Shown in pieces: positions 57,160 through 64,000 of a stretch of 64,000 nucleotides of DNA. The stretch is from NCBI RefSeq assembly GCF_029962835.1, contig NC_080582.1, positions 21,894,032 to 21,958,031 on the forward strand. The letters run 5' to 3'. The position numbers were made by a program, and so were the translations under genes. Each line of letters starts with the position of its first letter. Position 1 is the stretch's first letter. Under the pieces are notes generated by a model, which saw nothing but the letters and a program-made list of their open reading frames with translations, had not been told where the DNA came from and did no database searches. Origin of the DNA: Magnolia sinica (lineage: Eukaryota; Streptophyta; Magnoliopsida; Magnoliales; Magnoliaceae).

Positions 57160-59007
57160 TCATGACAGCTCATCCTCGACCAATTTCCCATCATCATCGT
57201 GATAACGGATGATATTGGGGATGTGCTGGACCTTGAAGTGGTCCTCTCCACCCTTCTTTACCCTGTCCATGAATTCTTCGCCCATGTCCTCCAAGGCTAG
57301 TTGTTGAAGAGCGGCAAGATGCTGAAATCCGTCCGGGAGCTTCTTTAAATTTGGACATTTAGAAATGTGGAGATAGTCAAGGCATGGCATGGTACCCTCA
57401 TCTATGCTGCTCCACTCCTCCAATGCTTCCATTTCTTGTAATGACAAAGTTCTGAGCTTAGGAAATCCTCCGACCGTACAACCAATCCGCTTCCCCATAT
57501 AAGCATTCAGTAGAAGAAGGTACACCAGATTGGGTAAATGTCCTAGAGCTGTGAGTGGGTCACTTGTTAATTGGGTGTCAACAAAGAAGATCACCCGCAC
57601 ACAGTTGAGAGAGCCGACCCAAACCGGCAACTCCTTCATCACGCCTCCCACTCTTAGTTTCTCAAGATACTGCGGAGGCCTCGACACTGTTTGTAACTGG
57701 AGCCGCTCATTCTCATCAAAAGCATATATTTTGAGGGAACGCAGGTGTTGCAACTGACTAATGGAATTGCATAGTTCTGCACAGCATTCTTCTTTAACCT
57801 CAACATTTAATTTCCTAAGTTGGGTTAACTCACCCAATTCTCTCGATAATCTATCATCAACAAACGCACCTGATAATGTTTGGAGGTTACGTAAATTGAT
57901 TGCTCCGCTTGGCATCTTAAGGTATTCAACAAAGAGAAGATGCCTCAATTGCAGCAGCATCTCTGTTCCAGCAGGCAAGCATTCCAAATTGGAATCCCTG
58001 ACATCCAATGTCTGTAAGTTATGCAATCTTCCTATTGAAGTCGGCAGGTTCTTGATCTGTGTCCTCCTCAAGCTTAAATACCGTAAGTGAATTAGGCCAC
58101 CCACTTCGTCCGGTAGATTCTTGACTTGAATGCCATCGAGATCTAGTATTCTCAGCAGCTTAAAATCTAATAATGTTCTGCGTAATGAGGAAGGAAAGTC
58201 ATTTACATTATTTACAAAGAGTGACCGAGGATTCAAATTGACCATACTAGATAGAATGCCAATTTCACAGTTTTGAATTGCTAAATGGCGTTGCTTTCCA
58301 TCCACCTTGGTGTCTCGGTTTGTTATGATTGTCCCAAACCCTTCCTTCTTAAACATATAGATAGCGATGTCACGCATGAGGTCATGCACTTGACACGCTA
58401 TCAACTCCCCTGTAAAGTCTTCAAAGATAGGCTGGAGGAGGCTTCTGTTAATGAGCTGAACAAAGTAATCACTTGAGACCTCCTCCAGCGTCTTCCCTGG
58501 ACTCTCCTCAACGAAGCCTTCAGCCACCCATATGCGGATCAGCTTCTTTCTCTTGATTACATGATCCTCAGGGAACATACCACAACACAAGAAACAGTAC
58601 TCGAGGTGAGGAGGTAAATAACGGTAGCTCATGAGCAGGGCTTCGTTCAATCTTGCAAGATCTTCGTTGTGGCTCAATTCCCAGTCCGGATTTTTTAATA
58701 CATTATTCCATTCAAAAGCATCCATGCTCTTCTTCGACATGAGGCCGCCTATAGCCGCGATTGCAAGTGGTAAGCCTTTGCATCTTCTGACCAGGGCTTC
58801 TCCCACTCCGACCAAGTGCTGTGGGCAAGTCCCTTTGGGGTCTTTATCCCAAAAGGCCTTTCTGCAGAAGAGCTCCCAACCCAAATCATCAGATAATGGC
58901 TCGAGTTCATGTATGTTACATCTCTCGCCCACGGGAGAAGCTACATTTTGCATGCGGGTGGTGAAGATGATCTTGCCTCTGCCCTCACGAGGCAGAGCAT
59001 GCTTCAT
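57160..59007 (-). CDS. CC-NBS-LRR (RPM1/RPP13-like) resistance protein, 5'-truncated and fused to an LTR
   Basis: 615 codons from the ATG at 59007 without a stop. Residues 6-18 hold the RNBS-B motif (GRGKIIFTTR), 76-91 the GLPL motif (CKGLPLAIAAIGGL), about 136-166 RNBS-D (YCFLCCGMFPED, then WVAEGFV) and 207-209 VHD in the MHD position. LRRs run from about residue 280 to 600. The spelling is that of CC-type NLRs, intracellular immune receptors. The coiled coil, P-loop and kinase-2 are missing: the sequence starts just after where kinase-2 would be, exactly at the end of a Tat LTR. The ATG spans the junction. Without nucleotide-binding motifs it should not switch like a full NLR. The remaining frame has no obvious damage, which fits a recent insertion or continued use. 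Possible readings: dead allele, or LTR-driven truncated product. Confidence 0.85.
   Translation of the reverse strand: MKHALPREGRGKIIFTTRMQNVASPVGERCNIHELEPLSDDLGWELFCRKAFWDKDPKGTCPQHLVGVGEALVRRCKGLPLAIAAIGGLMSKKSMDAFEWNNVLKNPDWELSHNEDLARLNEALLMSYRYLPPHLEYCFLCCGMFPEDHVIKRKKLIRIWVAEGFVEESPGKTLEEVSSDYFVQLINRSLLQPIFEDFTGELIACQVHDLMRDIAIYMFKKEGFGTIITNRDTKVDGKQRHLAIQNCEIGILSSMVNLNPRSLFVNNVNDFPSSLRRTLLDFKLLRILDLDGIQVKNLPDEVGGLIHLRYLSLRRTQIKNLPTSIGRLHNLQTLDVRDSNLECLPAGTEMLLQLRHLLFVEYLKMPSGAINLRNLQTLSGAFVDDRLSRELGELTQLRKLNVEVKEECCAELCNSISQLQHLRSLKIYAFDENERLQLQTVSRPPQYLEKLRVGGVMKELPVWVGSLNCVRVIFFVDTQLTSDPLTALGHLPNLVYLLLLNAYMGKRIGCTVGGFPKLRTLSLQEMEALEEWSSIDEGTMPCLDYLHISKCPNLKKLPDGFQHLAALQQLALEDMGEEFMDRVKKGGEDHFKVQHIPNIIRYHDDDGKLVEDELS
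59002..59006. other. Predicted 5 bp target-site duplication of the Tat element (one side)
   Basis: CTTCA adjoins the TGTTG end of the LTR at 59007. The other copy should lie beyond the 5' LTR, outside the window. Confidence 0.5.
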
Positions 59008-59551
59008 GTTGATGCAAATGTCCGATTCCTCCTCTTGGACCTTCGTGTACCTGCACAAAAGAAAAAGGGACAAAGGAGACCCTGGCTTGAGCAGGGGACC
59101 CTCCGATGCCAAAGTCAGGCTTGGATTCTAGGTCTAAGAGTATTGAGGAGCTTTTTAGAGAGGATTTTTTCCGTACCTCTCAAGGTGACAGGGGTCCTTC
59201 TTTTATAGCTACTGGGGCGTATGTCGCACGAGGATTCTCTTCCCGATATTGAGCGCGGGATCTTCTCCTGGGATCACGGGGATAGGATCGTGCCCATCTT
59301 GAGCCTTCATCCGATCCCATGAGCTTCGGGGTCGGAGATCTTATCCCAAGATATTCGGGATGAGGCTCGTCCTAGTGATGGTCGGTCTGGCAGGGTGGTC
59401 CGCCCGACGCATGCCCGGGACGCTGATGAGTCGTCCGAACCGACTCAACCTTTGTCTCGGTTTAGCGCACCATGCCTCGGACTTGACACATCCTTTTGTG
59501 ATCCGAGGCATTAAGTCCGAGTCTGCGGACTTGTATTTTTTATCCCCAACA
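59007..59551 (-). repeat. 3' LTR of the Tat element
   Basis: On the minus strand begins TGTTGGGGATAAA after the purine tract and ends GCATCAACA, giving TGTTG..CAACA ends, 545 bp. The right border is secured by the purine tract and the left border by the resumption of NLR coding sequence. The second LTR is outside the window, so the ends are not confirmed by alignment. Confidence 0.8.
59201..59209 (-). promoter_or_regulatory. TATA box of the Tat 3' LTR, facing the NLR fragment
   Basis: CTATAAAAG on the minus strand. A start 25-35 bases downstream (about 59170) would give a leader of about 165 nt whose first ATG is the junction codon at 59007. Confidence 0.6.
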
Positions 59552-59568
59552 GTAAGCCCCCCCTACTC
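59552..59568 (-). other. Polypurine tract of the Tat element
   Basis: GAGTAGGGGGGGCTTAC on the minus strand, directly before the LTR's TG. Confidence 0.85.
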
Positions 59569-59858
59569 CGTGTGTTTCATATGACACTTAGGAGTAGCGA
59601 GTTTTGAGTCGGTTCATAACCCAGTCCGAGACAGTAGGTGGTCATTTAATGCGTTCCATGTCGCCTTTGACGGGAGGCGGTTCGGTTCCTGACATCGCAT
59701 GCGCCGTCAGCCGTCAAGTCGCTCATCCCGCCAATGAGGGTTGGACACGTAGCAAGGGCATTATTGTCGTCAGTCGACGAGCGCCACGTGTCGAGTGGGG
59801 GAATCGATGCAGGCGTCGAATCATTTCCTCATTAATTACTCCCGCCGTATGGCGATCT

Positions 59859-59865
59859 TATAAAT
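59859..59865 (+). promoter_or_regulatory. TATA box for the antisense ORF of the Tat element
   Basis: TATAAAT about 180 bases upstream of the ATG at 60043, followed by a CT-rich leader with TTCTTCC words. It faces away from the LTR and suits independent expression of the + strand ORF. Confidence 0.5.
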
Positions 59866-60042
59866 TGGTGGGGGTCCGCATTTTGAACTTCTATTGTCAT
59901 TCCTACTTTTCATTCCCTTTGGAGCCTTCTCAGTCTTTCATCTTCTTCCTTTCCTCTCTCTTAACCGTCAGCGCTTCCTTCCGCCATTTCCGTTTTCGTT
60001 TCTCCCTCCGGTGAGTTTCTTCTCCCTCTCTATTAGATAATA

Positions 60043-62335
60043 ATGGCGGATAGGGGTTCTCGAAGTCCCCAGGGGGGAGCTTCCGGAGACGAAGGCGAAG
60101 CGCAACGTTTTTGGAATGTTGCGGAATCGCCTTCCTTACTGACGGAGATAGCAGTGGATGCCAACGCTGCTTTTCTATCTGAGAGAGTCGCTGAAGCTCC
60201 GGCGGAGCGCCCTGCTTCTGTTGTTCCTTCTCGTGGTGGGTCGTCTTTATTAACCCGCCCGGGAAGGCCTAACTTCCCAAGGGGCATGGAGGAAGATGAG
60301 GAGGAAGAAGATGAAATGTTGATTGCCGAGGGAACCTCCGACCCAGTTCCCGTTGACGAACCGGCGCATGCCGAGTCTGAAGGAGAAGGATCGGGGGAAG
60401 ATTTAAGCGGTCCAGTTCCCTCAGTTTTAACTGAGGCGGACTTAGACAGAATCCGGATCGGGTATCACATCCCTGAATCGGTCATCACCTATCTCCCCCG
60501 TCCAAATGATTTGCCGGATCACCCTCCTGCTGGGGCGGTCGCCATTTACCAAGTGTCAATGCAATGCGGCTTGCGTCTGCCCCTTTAGGCCATCGTCCGG
60601 GGAGTATTGTCTCGCATTCAGATTGCCCCGGGGCAGATAGTCCCGAATGGGTGGAGAAATTTATTCGGGTGTGCGGTGTTGTGGGCCGAGATGGAACAGC
60701 CACCGCTCACAGTCGACGAATTTCTCCACCTGTACCAAGTGCGGATGAATCCGAACTACCCTGGCTTCTACGTCTTCGCTGCTTGGCGAGGCGGAGGCGG
60801 TTCCTTGATAACTGACCCTCCCACTTCCAACAAACATTGAAGAGAGCGTTGGTTTTGGGCATGTGGTCGTTGGGAGACTGATGACTCCGGGTTTTACGAG
60901 GCTCGTGTTCCTCGGACATTCCAGAGGGCAGGTGACTTGGGTTCTCTCTCTCTCGTCCTTTTTCATTTTTTGTAATATTCTGAGTCTAAACTTGTGTCCA
61001 GCAGATATCCCGAAGAAGCGGGCGAAGCGGCTTCAGTGCCTCGGCTCGGATCAAAGAGTTGAGGACGTTGGATCCGTCAAGTCTTGGAAGGTGCTTCTAC
61101 AGGAACGCCTTCATCTTGCAGTTCTGGACGGAAGTCACGGGTAATTGAAAATGTGTCTTCTGAGTTTCTGAATTTTTCCCGACTTACTTCGTTTTTTTTT
61201 TTTTTTTTTTTTTTTTACGATCTTATGAACAGGTCCCAATCTCAGGATTATTCACGAGCCGGCTCCCTCAGAAATGACTGGAGCTCGTCCTCCCCTTAGG
61301 GCAGTCACGAAGTTGAAGGCTCCTCCGCGGTCAGTTCTTTTGTCGGAGCCTCGGCCGCCTAAGAGGCAAAAGGTGGTGCGGAAGGAGAAAGAGCCAGCGA
61401 GTTCTTCTGCCCCTCCCGTCGTCGTAATTCCCGACCCAGAAGAAAGGGCTGAAGAGACGGCGGTTGCTGCCTCGGAACCTCAGGCGGCACCCGACTCGGC
61501 AAACGTTAAGACGGACGTTCCGAGACGGGAGGAAGAGACCAGGGCCGCGTCTTCCAGAGGGGAAGGTGAGACGAGGACCGCATCCTCCAGAGGGGAGGAG
61601 ACGAACCAGGAAGGGCCGTCTGTCCTGCAGCAAGTGGTATCGGGGATGGTTCCCTGGGCCTTAGCCCACGGGGGCGAAAGAGAGTTCGTGAGGCTCTATA
61701 ACGCCCCGTCATCGCAAACCGTCAGCCATGCAGCGAGGATGCTTTTCGAACTCGCTCCCTGCTTGATTAAGGCCAGCAAGGAGCTATCCTCAACTCATCG
61801 GCTGCAGACCCTTCTGTCAGAAGCTGAAGGGCGGCGCGAGGAGGCCGAAATCCGGGTCGGCATCCTGACAGGCGAGGCGGCTCTTGCCCGAAAGGCTGCC
61901 AAAGATGCGGGAGCAGAGGCGGCTTCCTCCAGAAGAGCCTTGGATGAAGCGAGAGCGGAGGTCGCTCGGGTACTGGCTCTGCTCTCCGAGGCTGAAGAAG
62001 AGAACCGGCGAATTCTCGCAGTTCATGCTTCGTGCGCAGATGACTTAGCTCAGGCTAAGCTTAAGGCGGCGGAGCGTATTCGACAGGCCGACGAGAAGGC
62101 TCGGGAGGCTGAGAAGGCCAGGGACCAAGCCGTCCAAGCTTTCCTTGAGTCGGCAGAGTTCGAGGACGAGAGGGACCGCTTGTTCCAAAGCGGATATCTG
62201 GAATGCGTCAAGGATATAAAGGAATCTTTTCCTGACCTTGACCTTTCGGAAATCAAGGGTGGAGCAGCCCCGGAACCCGAGAACCCGGACGCCGCTGCCG
62301 AAGACACTGCTGCTGGGGGCGAGGCCGGTGCATGA
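60043..62335 (+). pseudogene. Antisense extra ORF of the Tat element (plant putative gypsy-type transposon protein)
   Basis: Three apparent exons: 60043-60931, 61005-61140 and 61233-62335, with GT..AG introns (the second has a long T run). Exon 1 holds an acidic N-terminus, then the conserved core (RIRIGYHIPESV, CGLRLPL, APGQIVPNGWRNLFGC, FYVFAAW). Exon 2 carries RIKELRTLDPSSLG and FWTEVTG. Exon 3 encodes a charged region with two AASSRGEGE-type repeats and a long Ala/Glu/Arg coiled coil ending in an acidic tail. The function of this family is unknown. In-frame stops at 60586-60588 and 60838-60840 and a phase mismatch between exons 1 and 2 indicate decay, while exon 3 is open for 353 codons from 61274. 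It runs tail-to-tail with pol. Confidence 0.75.
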
Positions 62336-62494
62336 GGACAGTTACCAGGGCCCTTTGATTTTTTTTTCACTTTGATGTAGTCACACATTGTATTTGTACG
62401 TGCTTTGATGAATGAAAGAAAAATACTTAGCTTTATTCATTTGATTTGGCTTTAACCTTTCTTAGTTCAGAGTCTTTAAACATTGAGTACCGAG
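62336..62494. other. Gap between convergent antisense ORF and pol
   Basis: AT-rich 3' ends of both units, with AATGAAAGAAAAATA near 62409 as a possible poly(A) region for the + strand ORF. Confidence 0.5.
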
Positions 62495-64000
62495 CTAGGG
62501 ATAGTAGACCTTGAGGTGTTCAGCGTTCCAAGGGTGAGGCAATGGTTGTCCGTTTAGGTCTTCTAGCCGATACGTTCCTGGTCGTATGGTGCCCGAGACG
62601 ATATAGGGTCCTTCCCAATTGGGTCCCAGCGTACCCGATCCAAATTCCTTGGTGTTGGAGAAAACTTTCCGGAGAACCATATCTCCCATTCGAAACCTTC
62701 TAACCTTAACTCGGGTATTGTAGAACCGAGCCACTTGTCGTTGCCGCGCCTCCGTGCGCAGCCGCGCCACTTCCCTTTGTTCGTCCAAAAGGTCGAGTCC
62801 GAGTGCAAGGAGTTCTTCATTCTCTTCTGCATTGAATGAGGTGATTCGAGCCGAAGGTAATCCGACTTCAACGGGAGTGACGGCTTCCGAGCCATAAGCT
62901 AGTGAAAACGGAGTCTCTCCTGTGGCTGTTCGAGCTGTAGTTCGGTAAGCCCAAAGAATCTTCGGGAGCTCTTCGGCCCATGCTCCTTTGGCCCGGCCAA
63001 GCTTGGTCCGAAGATGTTGCTTGATAATCTTGTTAACCGCCTCAACCTGTCCGTTGGTTTGAGGGTGATGAGGTGAAGAATAAACGTTTCTGATTCCGAG
63101 GTTGTCGCACATCTCGCGAAAGCTCCTATTATCAAATTGCCTTCCATTGTCTGTGACAATGGTACGGGGCACTCCGAATCGGCAGATAATGTTTTTCCAC
63201 ACAAACTCGGTGATCTTCTGCTCGGTTATTTTAGCTAATGGCTCCGCCTCGGCCCACTTCGTGAAATAGTCCACTGCTACCACGGCAAACTTGGTCTGAC
63301 CTTTTCCCATAGGGAGCGGGCCTATGATGTCGACACCCCATTGTGCGAAGGGCCAGGGACCAGTCATCGGCGTCAGTGCCTCGGGGGCTTGCCTCGAAAT
63401 TGCTGCGAATCGTTGACATTTGTCGCATTTTTGGACGAGCTGGCGAGCGTCGTGTTGGATAGTGGGCCAGTAATATCCCTGTCGTAGGACCTTATGGGCG
63501 AGAGATCGCCCTCCAGAGTGGTTTCCGCAGATTCCTTCATGGATTTCCCGTAATACATAGTCTGCCTCGCTGGGTTTGAGGCACCGCAGCAACGGGGCGT
63601 AGTAACCTTTCTTATAGAGGGTTCCGTTGAGTATGGTGTAACGGGAGGCTCGGATCTTAATTCGTCGAGCCTCGGCGCGATCCTCGGGCAACTTCCCTTC
63701 GTCAAGGTATTGGCGGATTGGATCGATCCAGGATGGTTCCGAGTTGATTGTATTGACGGCCTCGCTAATTGGTTCATCTATACTCGGCTTATCGACGTAT
63801 TCGACAGGGACGGACCTGGGTATTTCATCTTCATCGGCTGAGGCGAGCTTTGCTAGTAAATCGGCTTTGCTGTTTTCCGTGCGAGGGATCCGAGTGACAC
63901 GACAGAGTTGAAATCCGTTGATAAGTTCTTTCGCTTTCTGCATGTACGCCCTTAACTGGTCTTTTCGTGTCTGGTATACACCGGTAACTTGATTAACAAC
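62495..64000 (-). CDS. Tat pol: end of RNase H and integrase (5' partial)
   Basis: An uninterrupted minus-strand frame that runs off the window edge at 64000. It opens with the last part of RNase H (VVNQVTGVYQTRKDQLRAYM, then VTRIPRTENSKADLLAKLAS). Integrase follows: the HHCC module (HEGICGNHSGG, then CDKCQRFA), the core with Asp in WGVDIIGPLP, Asp in IVTDNGRQF and Glu in NGQVEAVNK, and a C-terminal region (RVKVRRFRMGDMVLRK, NWEGPYIVSG). All catalytic residues are present and there is no stop for over 500 codons, so this pol end looks young. Integrase inserts the element cDNA into nuclear DNA. There is no chromodomain, as expected for Tat. Confidence 0.93.
   Translation of the reverse strand, partial: VVNQVTGVYQTRKDQLRAYMQKAKELINGFQLCRVTRIPRTENSKADLLAKLASADEDEIPRSVPVEYVDKPSIDEPISEAVNTINSEPSWIDPIRQYLDEGKLPEDRAEARRIKIRASRYTILNGTLYKKGYYAPLLRCLKPSEADYVLREIHEGICGNHSGGRSLAHKVLRQGYYWPTIQHDARQLVQKCDKCQRFAAISRQAPEALTPMTGPWPFAQWGVDIIGPLPMGKGQTKFAVVAVDYFTKWAEAEPLAKITEQKITEFVWKNIICRFGVPRTIVTDNGRQFDNRSFREMCDNLGIRNVYSSPHHPQTNGQVEAVNKIIKQHLRTKLGRAKGAWAEELPKILWAYRTTARTATGETPFSLAYGSEAVTPVEVGLPSARITSFNAEENEELLALGLDLLDEQREVARLRTEARQRQVARFYNTRVKVRRFRMGDMVLRKVFSNTKEFGSGTLGPNWEGPYIVSGTIRPGTYRLEDLNGQPLPHPWNAEHLKVYYP

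Larger units (their letters stand above)
59007..64000 (-). mobile_element. Tat-lineage Ty3/gypsy retrotransposon (3' part)
   Basis: From right to left: the end of RNase H, integrase, an extra ORF on the opposite strand, polypurine tract, 3' LTR. An additional antisense ORF between pol and the 3' LTR is typical of the plant Tat group (Ogre/Retand relatives). The element runs out of the window on the right. It is inserted in the NLR gene. Confidence 0.9.

Noticed and set aside
59020-59075. TTTTGTGCAG as an intron acceptor upstream of the NLR exon
   Set aside because: It looks like an acceptor but lies within LTR U5, and the NLR similarity begins only at 59006. An accidental splice site cannot be excluded.
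59008-59112. An earlier TTG start giving the NLR frame 35 more residues
   Set aside because: Those codons are LTR sequence, TTG is not a usual plant start and no ATG lies upstream in this frame before a TAG. The junction ATG at 59007 is the first plausible start.
1-64000. CRISPR arrays, operons, rRNA or functional tRNA genes
   Set aside because: Nothing of this type was seen. The direct repeats present are microsatellites, minisatellites and transposon parts, and the only tRNA-like sequence is the SINE-like relic at 26060-26140.

Overview
This is a plant nuclear window (AT-rich, intron-bearing, GT..AG splice sites, plant transposon families). Many copies of a GC-richer repeat containing the word CCACCATGATGT between 46.7 and 57.0 kb remind me of magnoliid genomes, but that placement is inference. 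I see no intact ordinary host gene. Almost everything is transposable elements of different ages, many nested, plus a striking set of broken host-gene exons.

Layout. 1-6510: a degenerate Ty3/gypsy chromovirus (3' part of the 5' LTR, PBS, gag, PR, RT, RNase H, IN, chromodomain, 3' LTR). 6967-9430: a decayed CACTA (En/Spm) transposase. 9.5-12.4 kb: short spliced pieces of unrelated genes (MAP65, SEC23-like, RABH1, NPH3-family, CDKG). 13227-24286: a second CACTA-type element, inserted in the end of an outer one whose terminus is at 24322. It carries + strand fragments of PP2C, a FAR1-type protein, an LRR receptor kinase, CUL1 and an O-fucosyltransferase. 24812-27112: another CACTA-type terminus and minus-strand exons of SWC2/YL1, dCMP deaminase and an aldo/keto reductase. 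28.3-29.0 kb: a truncated LINE. 29.9-38.6 kb: a minus-strand LINE split by a Ty1/copia element (31024-38247), itself split by a 3.2 kb probable solo LTR (33598-36838). 39.1-45.3 kb: CACTA-like ends around an acyl-CoA oxidase fragment. 46.7-50.1 kb: minisatellite and a large fold-back element. 50.2-57.1 kb: duplications, an LTR remnant and dispersed repeats.

57160-64000 is the most interesting part. The 3' LTR of a minus-strand Tat-lineage gypsy element abuts, at 59007/59006, the C-terminal two thirds of a CC-NBS-LRR (NLR) resistance-type gene. The first ATG downstream of the LTR TATA box is made by the insertion junction itself and opens an uninterrupted 615-codon frame through partial NB-ARC and LRRs. 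The missing NLR N-terminus should lie beyond the far LTR, outside the window. The Tat element also has an oppositely oriented, apparently intron-containing extra ORF with its own TATA box.

Protein family names were assigned by recognising motifs, without database searches. Coordinates of degenerate features are approximate.
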